Positions 12,301-27,300 of a stretch of 60,792 nucleotides of DNA are shown in pieces (within the stretch, counting starts at the first letter, position 1; each line of letters begins with the position of its first letter). The DNA lies in contig QXVZ01014558.1 in NCBI GenBank assembly GCA_008931825.1, forward strand, positions 1-60,792. The letters are read 5' to 3'. Below the pieces are notes generated by a model, which was given only the letters and a program-made list of their open reading frames with translations, was not told the origin of the DNA and did not search any database. This DNA comes from Phallusia fumigata (Eukaryota > Chordata > Ascidiacea > Phlebobranchia > Ascidiidae). Position numbers and translations under genes: made by a program.

Positions 12301-15300
12301 GGTCTTCCGTATGGCCTGATGGGTTCAGCACTGTTGGGTGGTGGAAACGATGGGTTGTTACCCGGAAATCCGCCATTGGATGGGTTGAACGAGTTTGGCA
12401 TCATACGAACGTTCGATTCCGAAGGCATGGTGTCGTTTTGGTACTGGTTGTTTTCGCGTGGAAATATAGCAGCTTCGTTAGGGTTGGGTTGACGCGGCTG
12501 TTGGTGCGCTGACGGTGGATTTTCCGTACTCTGCGTCACTGGAAAAGGTCGGTTGTGGTGGTCAAATGGCGGGGTTATCTGCGTGCCTAGCTTGTTGCTT
12601 TCAGTTGGGGTGCCGTGTGTAGGATGGTTCGGCGCATAACCCTTCTGATGCTGAGCTGTCAAGTTGTTGTTAGAATACTGCGGCGTTTTTGACGGATCCT
12701 TCACTGGACTGCTTTGGCCGTGGAACGGCGTCGACGAGTTAAACTTACGCAAGTTGTTCAGTAACTGGTCTGGTAAAGCCTGACTTTCAACTGGTCCTGG
12801 TCCTGGTCCGGGTCCAGTAGGGGGTGGTGGTCGGCCTGGAAGTTGGGCTTGGTCCGTACTTAATGACGTGGCCGGTTTTTCGAGGACGGACGTGCCCCAG
12901 TAGTTGCTATCATGCTGCGAGACCCGTCGCTGCTGTGGACTCTGTAGCTGCTGCAACTGCTGCTGTTGACCAGACGGCGTTCCTTGATTGTGTAGTGATG
13001 GTCCGATAGCCGAACTTGACGTATCATTCAACGAACTGTTAGAGCTTGGACCTGTGGCACTTGGCTGGTTGGCGCTGATGTTGCTCTCGATTGCTTGCAG
13101 AGCTTGGTTAATAAAGTCAGATTCCTCGCTAGGTCCAGGAGGATCGCCACTGGGGGCGTTCGCTTCAGTGCGCGGAGGTTGCTCCGAGGCGGGAAAGTTG
13201 GATTGGTGGAAGGGCTGTTGTGGGTTTGGCTCGCTCGGGTAAAATGGAGGGTTTCCTAAAACAACAAAATATGTGTACTTTGTAGCAATGAATTAGGATC
13301 ATATGAACTAAATTGTGAATGTCAAGTTGGGAAAGAATTCAGTCTTTGATAATTTGCAAAATAAAACTTGAAGGATGCTGTACTTCATATTGCCATTGCA
13401 CATACACTACCATTCCGTAAATTTTTCAGATACACCATTTTCTTTTAATACAAATAAATACATTCTCAAAGTTGGATCCCTATTTAAACAAACGGCAGTA
13501 ACAAGCCTTAGACAGAAAAGAAAGAAAAAATGAAAATAATATGTGTCCACTTCATAAAAGGTAGCAACCATCATTCCATTACAATGACAATGCGCTGTAA
13601 GTAACATACCTTGACGACTGGCGGAAGAGTTGGCACTTGGAAGAGGATTTTCAGCTCGAGGCTGATTTCTCGAGATGGGGTGACCCGGTCCGTGTCCTAA
13701 GTCTCCAAACTCGGCAAAATTCGGGTGCAAAGTTGGGTGTACAAGCCCCTAAAAAACCATAAAAAGTCATTAAAAATCGATTTAAGCGACCTTTTAGGCA
13801 GTTGAGGTTCGTATTTTACCTGAGGTAGATCGGCAGGTAGAGAATCGTCGGTCTTGCTTCGTTTTGGCTCGTTGGGAGCAAATTCATCAACGTCCTGTAA
13901 AATAAAAACATAACACTATAAAATCGAGAAGAAAAAACACAACGGAGAAGCAAGCGGGTGGAAAAAACGAAAAATCCACTTTGCGGTGCGAAACCTGCTG
14001 CAACAATCGCGATTGTAACAACCACCCCGAAACAACCTTGTAGCTTCGGTTGTTATGGCAACAACGAACGAAAGTTAAATACGGTGCACTCGCAAATACC
14101 CGGTTAGGCATAACCGCACGTCGACTTAACCTATCGACCTTTTTATGTAGTTAATGTTTGACAAACACAAATCGTGGATTGCTTGGTATTGAACGCACGT
14201 TTCACATTTACTGTTGTTCTACATCCTACACATTGAACACTTCAACGTTACCCTAAGGAAACTCACACGAGCTGTATAAAGTTAACAGTGAATAAAAATC
14301 AGTAAATAGTTTAAATTGGCGTTTATTTTTTCATAATAATACAACTATATTCTGTTTACAATTGGCGTGTTGCTAGTGCAAATACTGGGTACTGGTAACC
14401 GCCGCAGCTGCTGCTCGCTAATAATCGATGACGGGTGTCACGTGAGCCGCTTCAACGCAAGTGACGTAGAAAACGAACAAAGGCGATCCGACATGAGCTG
14501 GGCTAGAATTGTGCTTTGACTGGGCGTTTCCATACAAACGCCAACCGACACGGTGTAATATGAGGGAGGTCGATAACAAAGCCATAGTAGGAATGTGACT
14601 AACAGGCACTTTCAGTTAACAATGGTGAATTTAGTTTTGGTTGGATTTTGTATGAACATATTTGCACATTTCAAAGAAATGTTACTAAAATCTTGTATGT
14701 TGTTTTCTTAAAGATCTAAATTGGGAATTATAATTGAAAAAATTTACACAACCAAGTAATTACTTTTTTAAAACTGGCTAAAAAATCTACGCACGAAACT
14801 CATGGGGTCTAAAAATTCCCAAATTTGGTGAATTTATGTAACAACAACATAAATCAATTCCAAACACACTAGATACCCATCTAATCATTTTAAATAACAA
14901 TTTTATTACACTATCAAATGTTTTAAAGCCTAACTTAACAGACTACTCCAGCATATTTCACCCAATCGATAGCTACTACCATCGAAGGGGATTTTTTTTC
15001 CTACATTGCCATTCTCTTTAGTCGACATAAACAAATTCACATGACACCGCTTACTTTTAAAGTACTATACCAAAGTACTATGTGTGGCTTAAGACCGGCA
15101 GAATTATGTAACGTCTGAATTTAGAGAAAACAAAATGTTTGAATAGTTTCTAATTTGTTTAAAATATTTTTAAGTGGGTAAATTTACAAAAAACTTTCCC
15201 TTTTAACACAATTTCTTTGTATAACCAGATGGTAAATATGTTTTCAAAGGTAATGCGACTCTTTTAGCATTTAAACATTCAATGTTTTACATTTAGCATG

Positions 15301-18300
15301 AATAGTTTAAATTTAGCAATAAGACAGACTTACATCAGCAAACAAAAACACGCATTTAAATTTTTCTGAAACATGGCCTTTGAAAAAACATACCTGGCAT
15401 AACAACAGATGAACAAAACAGTATAATCTCAAGAAACCTTTGAGGTACCTTTGTACAAAATAAATTTGATATGCTGCTTTCAAACAAAGGCTTGGCTATC
15501 TCTGAGTTGGGTACAAAGCATAAGCAAACAGAACACACAAATAATACAAAAACCTAAACACAAGTGACACCTTCAAAAGCACATAAGTGAAGAGGGTTAA
15601 CATTCAGCAAACAAAACTCATCTTCATGTTTAGAAAAATATCTATCTTCACATGCTGCAGCGACTTGGCCTGGCGGCTGTCTCGTAGAAAGCTAAAAATC
15701 AGTGACTGAAAAAGTGCAGCATCGTTTTAAGTCACACTGCACAACGTGTTGTTCGGCTTAGCGTCAGCACAATGCAGTTGGCAGGATATCCTTCTGGCAA
15801 CACACATGCACTGAGCGCAACAACAACGCACGACATCCCAGTTTATTCTTGCAAACGCGTTCTACTGCAAGCCTGCCTGTGTTGCGATGTATATTGCAAC
15901 CGTCGATACATTGTCTACTTTTAGCACTGTTATCGACATGAGGCCATCTGGCTTTGTAACAGATCAATATGGCCATGGCGCGCATAAACCTGCTGTGACA
16001 AGTTTTGATAATCCCTTAGAACAGCGTTTACCAACGGCCTAGCCCGAAGCTATGACTGAAACAGCGTACAAATCTACGCTAAGCAGCGTCCGACAAAGCG
16101 CACACGCACTCAAAAACCTCGTTACTCAAGCCCTTCACCGTTTCGGTTAACAGCACACACCGGGAAACTAAACCGCAGATGCGAACGCGGCATCTGCCCA
16201 ATAGGCGGCGAAGAATCGATGGTCTCAGCTCTCAGGAAGTGAAACGAGAGAGCTAGCAGCGAAGAAGGTCCGTCCATAGCGTCATGCACGTACGCGCATC
16301 GAGAACCCGATTTTGTATTCGTTGGGAGTATTACGACAGGGCTGTGTTCAAATAGGCGTGTCGCTGTCGGCGGGGCCAGGATACAATTGAATGGTGTTGG
16401 TGCAGCGCAACGGCTTTTTGCGCTGTCAAGTATTTGAACAACGTCCAAAAATCGCTACGATCTGTTTGTGTGACCCACATAACGTTTTACGGTTTTGTTA
16501 CCACGCACGCGATTTTGTCCATTGGAAAACTAAATACGTACCGCTAAAATGTTTGTGATGCAGTGAGTTTAACGATACAAATCATTTTTACAAAACGAAA
16601 TAATCTTATTTCCTATCATTTGTATTCATTATGACAAATTAGTCTACAAAAAATGAATTTGACACTAAATCATTTTTTTCTTTAAAAAGCGGAAAGAAAA
16701 CATGTTTTGCGAGCGAGCACGTTTCAAATACAAAGAAAACGACTACAATTTAAATATTGATTTGCCAATAAACAAATGTCACAATCTGCCAAAACGAATA
16801 GATGACAGACTGAGCAGCGCCTAATTAATCGTGCAACTCAACACCGCCGTCTCGCGGTAAAGCTAGTACAGTTGAGACAGCCACTATATCGCCACTGAGC
16901 TGTCAATAGTACTACACCAAATAAGAAATTAATTGGTTGCGCAAATTAAATTTTTGTCCCGCATATGGCAGCAGCGCGGAAATCCGGAAAACACCAACAG
17001 CTATTTCTATGTGAATCATCACACTCATTTGCATGCAAGTTACGCTACTATAGAGCAGCAACTAAAATAAAAAGGGAAGGAATAGCAAATCAGCGTGAAG
17101 AGACGCAAGAATAAGTAATCAGGGCCTTGCGTGACATTGCAACATTTTCATGTACTTTAGCGATGACCTATTTTGACAAGGCAAACTTGAAGCTCAGATT
17201 TTTAAATTTACCCTCTCGTTATGACCATCAACTGGGATTAAGGGCACTATAGGTCAAACACTATGACATGACTTAACCCCATCGGCAAACATANGCCATG
17301 GCGCGCATAAACCTGCTGTGACAAGTTTTGATAATCCCTTAGAACAGCGTTTACCAACGGCCTAGCCCGAAGCTATGACTGAAACAGCGTACAAATCTAC
17401 GCTAAGCAGCGTCCGACAAAGCGCACACGCACTCAAAAACCTCGTTACTCAAGCCCTTCACCGTTTCGGTTAACAGCACACACCGGGAAACTAAACCGCA
17501 GATGCGAACGCGGCATCTGCCCAATAGGCGGCGAAGAATCGATGGTCTCAGCTCTCAGGAAGTGAAACGAGAGAGCTAGCAGCGAAGAAGGTCCGTCCAT
17601 AGCGTCATGCACGTACGCGCATCGAGAACCCGATTTTGTATTCGTTGGGAGTATTACGACAGGGCTGTGTTCAAATAGGCGTGTCGCTGTCGGCGGGGCC
17701 AGGATACAATTGAATGGTGTTGGTGCAGCGCAACGGCTTTTTGCGCTGTCAAGTATTTGAACAACGTCCAAAAATCGCTACGATCTGTTTGTGTGACCCA
17801 CATAACGTTTTACGGTTTTGTTACCACGCACGCGATTTTGTCCATTGGAAAACTAAATACGTACCGCTAAAATGTTTGTGATGCAGTGAGTTTAACGATA
17901 CAAATCATTTTTACAAAACGAAATAATCTTATTTCCTATCATTTGTATTCATTATGACAAATTAGTCTACAAAAAATGAAATTCATTTTTTTCTTTAAAA
18001 CGCGGAAACAAAACATGTTTTGCGAGTGAGCACGTTTTAAATGCAAAGAAAACGACTACAATTTAAATATTGATTTGCCAATAAACAAATGTCACAATCT
18101 GCCAAAACGAATGGATGGCAGACAGAGCAGCGCCTAATTAATCGTGTAACTCAACACCGCCGTCTCGCGGTAAAGCTAGCACAGTTGAGACAGCCACTAT
18201 ATCGCCACTGAGCAGTCAATAGTACTACACCAAATAAGAAATTAATTGGTTCCGCAAATTAAATTTTTGTCCCGCATATGGCAGCAGCGCGGAAATCCGG

Positions 18301-21300
18301 AAAACACCAACAGCTATTTCTATGTGAATCATCACACTCATTTGCATGCAAGTTACGCTACTATAGAGCAGCAACTAAAATAAAAAGGGAAGGAATAGCA
18401 AATCAGCGTGAAGAGACGCAAGAATAAGTAATCAGGGCCTTGCGTGACATTGCAACATTTTCATGTACTTTAGCGATGACCTATTTTGACAAGGCAAACT
18501 TGAAGCTCAGATTTTTAAATTTACCCTCTCGTTATGACCATCAACTGGGATTAAGGGCACTATAGGTCAAACACTATGACATGACTTAACCCCATCGGCA
18601 AACATATGCAACTAGATGATAATAACCTGGGCTAACAGAATTGTCATATGCATCAACCCAATAACTTGTCCAATAACTGATTTATGCTTAAATTGATAAT
18701 TGACACAATTTGGAATATTCATTACCGTGGCATTTATGGCATGCCAATACGCATTACGATTGTTAAAAAGTAAGGTAATATTATTTTTTTACAATTTCGT
18801 CAACGGCGTTATAGCACTTAGAAGTGCGACAGCATCAAACGTTCAACTAAACAAAAGCGTTTACCTTAAATTTCCCAACATCGACTGGGCTCAATAACAT
18901 AATATAGCCTATATCGAAAAAGCGCGGTTGTCTAAACTCTTACATAGAACCACAAGGCAAATGAATTCAAAAGTTCGAATTGCATAATTGACAGACTGGC
19001 AGAGAATAATCTTGTTGCCCAGTCTTTCTAATCCGTATACAAATCGGAGATTTTCGTGCCTCGTACAGTCCATGGCAATGTGTTTGCATTTACAACGCCC
19101 CGCTGTGTACATGTTTAGACGTTGATCTCCGAAATTAGATTGAGGCGGTAAACATTAGGCAGCATTATAAGCGTGAAGCCATATTCCTTTGTACGGGAAA
19201 GTTGATGTGACAGATACCTGATGTGGGTACTGAAGATCGTTTTTAGGCCACACGACGTGGACAGTGTACTGCAAAGGGGGTGTTTAAAGTATCATAACGG
19301 AGCTAATACAACTTGGCCGTCCTCGAAGAAATATATTTACGTGAACTTTTAAAAACGTTTACGTGAACTTTATTTTAAACTGGGCTCCGCAACTTGCAAC
19401 GCGACGACGTTACGTAGATTAACATGAGCAAAACGAGACGGTTATTTGCGTACAGACCACTAATTGCCCAAAAGCGTTCCAAGATTTCACAAACCAAGAC
19501 TAAACAAGTCTCCAAATATATCCAATGAGTGAAAAACACCAAACCTTATTTATGACTATTTGATTATGTTTGAATAAGATACCGACGACTGCTGTGTTTT
19601 TGTGTTGAAAATGTGTTAGAAATTCAATATGAATTGCTTTGTAGCGACAAAAATGTTTTTATTATCGGTTTTAAAATCCTTAGAAATTTGACTTTTATCG
19701 GTAAGAATGGCTGGTTCATTTGGTTTCAGCTTGGTCACTGAAAAGCCAAATCATGGAGGTTTCTTGGAAAAACAGGCAACGCAATCGTCAGGGTCAGGTT
19801 GCAGTCAAGTTTGTTTTCAAAGTGGGCTTTGAAGGCCGCTTGCCTATCAATCATATCGGGTTACGTCAGAAAGTCAATGATTTACGTTTTGTTTTGACCT
19901 CCAAATATAACTGAGCGCAGTAATTGACATCAGTGTTTGTTGTGTAAATAACAAACGCGCCCAGAGCTAAATGCGCTGTCACAATTAAAGAAAAACAAAT
20001 TCGATCGCAAAACGGTCGCTGACGATCAAAAATCGTTGTCGAATATTAAGAAAATTCAAAAACTAACCTTTCGTTTTTCTTGCTTCGGCTGCGGCTCAGG
20101 TGTTGGAATGTAAGGAGCTGTTCCGGGCTGTGAAAAAAGAACGCAAATAGTTACTAAGTTGTACAGCAGTGAGGGCAAATCAATCGAAGCCAAACATATG
20201 GATTTGTTTCGGTTTGACATAACGAAACCCAACCATGCTACTTCAACATCGCTTTCGCTACGTGTGGTTGGCCAGGTCATTAAAAATTAATATCGGCCTC
20301 ATAAAACTGACTCAGTATGGTCGATTTTTAAATAATTACTGCAATGGGATTAGCCGAATACAGGGTGCCTGTGATCAGTATTTGCGGGCAATGGGAGTTT
20401 TAAGAATCGATAGATATTTCTTTGAAATATTTATGACAGATGAAAGCTGCAATTTCGCCCTATGCGTATGCAACTATCACACATTGGGCACATTAGACAT
20501 CTAATTGCACTTGCTATGTTGCTTCTTTTGCTCCTTACGTCTAGCCACACATTCAGTTATAGATGTTATCACACTTAGCGTTGAACCATTGTGTTTTCAC
20601 AACAGTCTGTTCGTGTGGTTATGGCCAACAAGGTTTATTCTGTGCCAGTGTGCAGAAGATTTTTCCAACGAGGACTACAACAGTTTAACTTGACAAAATG
20701 CCTTAAAAATCGGTTAAAGAGTGAAAATTCGTGGAAGTTTCAACGTTGTGAGGATGTACTACGTTTGTATTACCTCAATACCTGGTTTTCAACATGCGTA
20801 AAATGGGGCCCATTTATTCGAAGTTTTTTTTAAACGCTGACATATAGAGCGTTTGTTTTGAGATTTCTTGTGAAGTCAGTCGTGAAGTTTTTGGAGATAA
20901 TCAGACCGTTTCGGAAGGCAACAACCAAACTGCAACGTCAGGCTGAGTCAAGCAGTTTTAACTTCTCGTCGCAAAACCAAAACGCCAAAAGAAGTCAAGT
21001 GCTTTAAATTCGTAGGCTAAAACATTGGACCCAATGTATGTAAAAGTAAACAAAAATTGAGTAAATCGGGACAACGACTTTTAAACGAAAGTTGCAGTGG
21101 TGTAATTTTCAAAGGTCAGAGGCTTTCAAGGCCGGATACTGAAAACATCCCTCTATCGCGAGTTCAATCTATTCTCGATCGCAAAAGCTGGTGGTTTGCC
21201 TGATTTACATTTTAGTCTGCAATGCACTGTGAAGATACGATCTAGCGGCACCAAAACAAATCAACAGCGAGTGGCGTAGAGCTTGACCAACGCGTTAGAT

Positions 21301-24300
21301 AGATGCAAGATTATGCGGTTAAATTAAGATGTTAAACCTTCCCCGCGCGAAAAAAACGATAAAAAATTTAACGGGTAAAAATGTTTACTTTACACACAAG
21401 TCACAATCTCAGCACACGGCAAGTCGCCGGCTGGTTTAATTAAAATTTTCTAACCCGCCAGCCATTATGCCTTTTGTGTGCTAGCGTGTCAATCACACCA
21501 GCAGTGAATGGGAAGGTAAACAGCCATCCCAAAAGGCTGAAAGAAAGACTTGCCCTCAAACGAATCAGCGCCATTCGGCCGTCACGCAATGAATAATGGC
21601 TAAATGTTACAATTACAAAATCACCAATAGTTATTTAAACGGCAGAGTGGGAACTGAACGGCTGGGCAAAAGGGTGTGGCCAAAATAGCTCATAGCTTGC
21701 CACAAGCATATTACATATTCAAGCTTCCGCCTTTTTGCACACCCACCAGGGTCAAAATAAAGACATATTAACCATTTAGATAAATAAAGATTAACTATTT
21801 ATACAAATAAATACATATTAGCCATTTGGAGGACTATAAGTAAAACAGTTTATAAATACAAAGTTCACACCAGCTAGAAAAACCGCAAAAACCAACAAAT
21901 GCTTCACGCCGTTTATGCAAACATTGCAAATATTTGCGTCGTTTGAAGTGTTTTAGACAGATAAACCTTCATGTGAAGACATAAAAACAATGTTTCAACA
22001 TCAAAGAGATGCCATGAACAATTACAGGTACAAAAAGTTTGAGCGGCCGCATTTTGATGAAAACATGAAACTTAAATCAAAATGTCTGCGGGCACGTCGC
22101 AGTTTCAGATTGCCTGTCTAGATAGACAATAATCGTCACGTTTATTCGACAGTTCGGAATAGCCCGGGCAAGGTACGATTTCAAAGAATTGGCAAATCAA
22201 CATCTTTATCAACGTTTGAAATTTACAGCAAAAACGGCAAAAAATGTAAGACCTTTCCATCACATTTCTGTAAGCCTTTCACAATTAACAGACAACAAAC
22301 GATACAAACGTCGGATTGGATTCGTTACACTTTCAAACCGCGATTGAAGCGAGAAGCTCTGTAACCCAAAACGGGGCCACCTGAGAAAAATTGTAAGATC
22401 CATTATGCAGTGACAGTGCGGTTTTCGGTTACAAGGGGCCGTCACAACGTGAAATACAGGTTTGTAGGAAACTTTCGTCGCAAACTAGAAAGTGATGGAT
22501 GTCTGAAAGTCAGTGCGCCGGTCAGACACGGTCTGTCCTGTCTACGAGGAAACATAAACACGGCTTTGGTCTATGTACCTCACAATCCATGCGTGTAATT
22601 AAAACAACCACATTCGGTGTGCCGCGAATCCCTATGCGCATTAATAACATGGTTTTGCTGATTCGTGAAATAGAAAGATACCCTAAGTCCATCGGACCAC
22701 AAGAAAGAGAAGTGGCCAGGCGCGCGCCATTTTTATTGATTTTTAAGAGTTGACTCATTACGGTTTCTGTGCCTTTCCATGCTCCCACATTGAACTATTA
22801 TCGCTATTGCGCAACACCACATTGAAACTACACACTGTGACCTAGTAGAGAAAATTAGGACACGCAGGACTGATTGCAGGCATTCCCATGGGTAACATTC
22901 CCAGTGATTTAAATTACGCGGGCTGCCTCTAGCCAAGTTCAGGCTTTGTGTATTCAGAAGAGTTTACAACTTGTAAATGCTATCAAGCAGCCACGATGAT
23001 TTTAGTGATAACATCTAGAGTTGATGAACAAATCCTGCAATCCGATGTCACATGAAACCCGAGGTGTCATAAGACCTTCGCCGCGTAAAATAAAATCACA
23101 TTTGTAACTCTATTGACCACGATAGCGGTAGCGTAGTGCATCATGGTTTAAACCTGATTTTGGGGTAAACTATGGTCTTCAAAATTGAATTTAAAAGTTC
23201 AATGCGTTCGTTTGTCTTTTGTAAGGTTTTTGTAAAAAACTTAGCATAGTTTACAGGATGAAAACCTGTAAAAATACAACTATAAACGTCTGTAAATGTT
23301 GAAACAATGCACTAGTTGACATTGACGGCCAACATTAGGATATTGAGAACGTAAACTTTACACAACAAAGTCACAAGTTATTTGGAGTGAGGCGAAGCGC
23401 GCCGAGTGCTGTTTCTACATGTGGAACCAGCCGCAGTCAAGGAATCTTAACAATACAGCTTTGACACTCGAAGTCCAGTGTACACAAGTGAATGCCCCGC
23501 AAAAAACATCTATGTAGAGAGAATCACACACACATACACACACACACTCACCAGAACAGCATGGAGAGATAAATTAATCATGAAGGCTGTACGCCTGGGT
23601 GAGTGCTGATGAGAGAACCATTGAAATAAGGCTCTATTTACACAAAATAAATTTCCTGTTGTTCGCTGACACAAATTTCAATTGGACCGAGTGGCTCGGA
23701 GTGTTGTTTGCACGGCTCTTACTCTCAGGAGAAGCGCTTTTACTCGTTTTTCTCCCACTCCTCCGAACATTCACAACCGAGGAGCCAACGATTTGGCGTT
23801 CCAAACCGATTTATCATTAATGTATTGTTTTTTCAAAGGGATAAATAGAAGCTTTTATGTCACAGAACGAGCGCTCAAAGGCCACTTACAAACCATTTTC
23901 TCAGAGTCTTGAAAATGTGTTGCAACTGATGGAAGCACTTTTTGACAAAGTCGGTCGGGAAATTTACCTGGCCACGCACAGCCACACTTTGCTCGCAAGA
24001 TGCTATGTAGACTCCGGATTTAATAAAGACAGAGATCTTAAACGCAAACGGAAGCGCCAACTGCTCACCGCGGACTGGGATTACCCCAAATCCCAACAAC
24101 GTCCACTAGCAGTGAAGGCTAATTTGGGTGATAATTAAACAGCAAGCGTAATTCAATGGCCAAAAACTGTTGTCACGACACGAAAAAAGGCGTCACAGTC
24201 CGTTTTCAACAGCTAACGCGACGCGTGCTGCGCTGGTCGAGCAGAGCGGTAATTAATTGAAATGTACGCAAAATAATCACGCGGCCAAGCACTTAATTGT

Positions 24301-27300
24301 GGCCCGAATTATAAGGTTGGTTTTGCCACAGACCGCAACCAGCTCGTGGCAACGGCATCAAAGTCACCACCAGATTCTGTGACCTGTGGAGGCAGTGAGC
24401 GAAATTATTCATTACAGACGCCGCGTGCCACTTTGACCGAATTCTAATTGCTGGACATCTTGACGATGGGCTATTTTTATTATACAACTAGCAATATTTG
24501 CGATGATAACAGGGTTGGTAAAGGGACATTTTCGGCCATTTCTAACCGGTTTTACTAGACTCATATACATCTAGACGCGGAAATGAAATATGGGCGTTTG
24601 CGTGCGCTCAGGTAATATTAACACACATTTGATCAGACATATGAAACATGCCTCCGGGCAGTAGGCAGATTCACATGTTAACCAACATAAACTAATACCA
24701 ATCTGAATTATATTTACACGCAAATACAGCGGTGCAGTAACATAAACTTATCACCTTGCTTCGGCGAAAACACAGCAAACGGGATAATCTTGTTACAGGA
24801 AAATGGTCAGTAGCTAATTAACTAAGAAAGGTAACGATACCAATATGTTTAACATTCATCGTAATAAGGCGGAGAAAATGTCAGTAAGCCAAGTAACATT
24901 AACTGTTGGAACTCTATCCCTCGGTAAAGTGAATGTGGTAGTGTTGGCAAAAGAGACAAAGCAAACAAAACAACATGCTTTAAGTGGCCGTGAGAAAGCA
25001 GGCCGATCCAACTGTTTTCGGTGCAACAACACTGTTCTTCCACAAAAGCTAATGGGGTCAAATGGGGTACTCAACGTGAATGGGCTACTTCAGTGGAATC
25101 GTGGTGTATTAGAGCCGGGTTGGCGACTCACCAGGCGAATAATAATTTTCCAGCAGGGTTGTTTGTAGTTGTACACAGGATATTTGATGCGAATTTGAAA
25201 TGTCAATATTGGGTCATTGCGGTTTTGAAGTTGTCAAACAGAAGTACACCATGTGTCACAAATGTTATTCACTCTGAAGTAATAATATTGTTGTTTTGCT
25301 TCCATCCCTTTGAAACAACCTCAAATAACTGGGTTAAACTAATAAATCAACACAGGTACAGCTGGCAAAACAGTTTTCTACTCTTTTTTAAGCCAATAGT
25401 ACTTGAAATTAATGAAATTACTTTGTAATCCTAAATCTTTTTGTAATCTTAATTTGTTGTGCATACAAATAAATGGAATTATTTTCTCTCAGGTTGACCT
25501 AGACTGAAACCACCACAAATCAATCAAAACCTCATGACCAATAAACAGAGAACAAACCCAATATTGATTTTGTGCTGCTGTCTAGGTCAACTGGCAATGT
25601 TGAAATGCTGCCAGAGCATTGGACAAATTGAAAAGGATTTAAATGATTAAAATCAATCAAATAAAAAGGCGTTAGAAGACAAGTGTGGGGAATTCCCATG
25701 ATGTAATTGCATTTAGATATGTCAAAGAGCAAAATTTATTGCAAAATGTAACGATACTATTTGTCACAACCAAATGCTAAAATTCTATTATTACTTGGGA
25801 AGCTAAGTTTGTGGTTTGACCCATAGTGATTTTGGCAGACAAAAATGCCATCTGACAAGGTTTCCTGCCTCCAAGCAAAGGGTCATGACAGGAAATTCAA
25901 GGCCCAAGTTGGCCTTAGTAAAATTCACTATCCATTTTTAATTGTACTACCACATTTTGCCATACATGTTTCTTAATGCAATTTTTAAAATAAAAGTAAG
26001 TTGCAAAAAATAATAAAAAAAGTTTGCAAAAATTTTAAATTCCAGAAAGTAAATGACTCCAACAAATCCAGATTTTGTTTTTAATAAACAGCCAACTTTA
26101 GCCAATTTACAATCTTTTAAATGCAATGTTGATATGGTGTGTAGTTGTAAGGACTAACAATCTTGAAACAACAAACAAGTTGGACCATGTTTGCAAAAGA
26201 ACCACAGATAAGCGTTTAATTCTTCTTGAGTTCGCAAGAAAGGAGCAATGAAAACAAATCTATTGATGTACAAGAACTCAATCTGTCAACATAATGGAGC
26301 TTTGGGGTACACAGCATGGCAAAGCAATAATGCCCCCAATTCAACGCAACCTTTATTACTAGACTTCCTGTGTTAAACAAAGGGACCATCAACAGATAAA
26401 TGGCACAGACCTTTTGTCATAAAGGTTGTTTTTCTATACAAAGGATCAAAATTCAATGTAGTCGTTTTTATCAGAAGAATGCGTTTTATAAGAAGAATGA
26501 GTAAAAAAGTTAAAAACGTTTTACCAAAAAATATTTTTACCAGTTCTAGTAACTTTTTAAAATTACCCTCAAACCCATATTTAGTTACAGGGCACACTTT
26601 TATGCAGATAATAGCATAGTGGAATAGCCCACCATAATTTGGCACTGATTAAAGGCCATCCGCCCATGTAGACACATGTAATCTTTGTCTCTGCACAGGT
26701 CATTAATCCTCTGCTTAGCAACAAATGCCAGTGGATAATCATGATTGTAATCACTAGTTGAGCTCTTGGCTTTCAAAATTGGGACACAGTGACTAGGTCA
26801 AAACTAAGTCAAACATAACAAGGTTTTGTTTTTTACAAAACATGGTACAATGTAGGTGCAAAATATATAGCGTTTTTTAGCAAGGCTCTCATAAATCTTT
26901 CACTAAGTGACTATGTTTGCCGTGGCCAAACAACTCATAAAGCGCAGACAATTACCTTCTTTTTCAAAATTTCGCATTTTCGGTGAATGCATATTTGCTT
27001 TCCTTTGGCACGATTGATGCAGTTCATACAAGATCCACAGTTCTCCTTACGTTGACAAGGCCCGCAATGTCCACAGGCCTTCCTCTTTTTACGAGAGTTC
27101 TGTACAATATTGCAAATATTTTTGTGAGAAATGACATGATATTAAATTTACGCACACGTCACCATCTGAGATGAACTTACTTTTTGTCCTTTAAGCTATA
27201 AAATATTCATGAGAAACATTCTATTAAATTTCCTGAATGCATGCACACTGAACTAATTATATGGGGTGCTGATAAATCTGATAACAACATCACAATGGGC

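Larger units (their letters stand above)
13895..20067. other. TET intron 5 (6.2 kb) with a duplicated CpG-dense segment
   Basis: No further coding exon is supported here. It contains a 1.3-kb allelic duplication (15972-18606), otherwise AT-rich sequence. Since both flanking exons end in phase 0, an unseen phase-0 exon cannot be ruled out. The 108-codon minus ORF found in each copy (16122-16448 and 17445-17771) has no recognisable domain and no splice donor that fits exon 6. Confidence 0.6.

Noticed and set aside
10992-12512. Plus-strand ORFs up to 175 codons
   Set aside because: Antisense shadows of the long TET exon 8.
16122-17771. Two identical 108-residue ORFs as a tandem gene pair
   Set aside because: They are the two copies of one locus around the n at 17294, without domain, splice fit or codon evidence.
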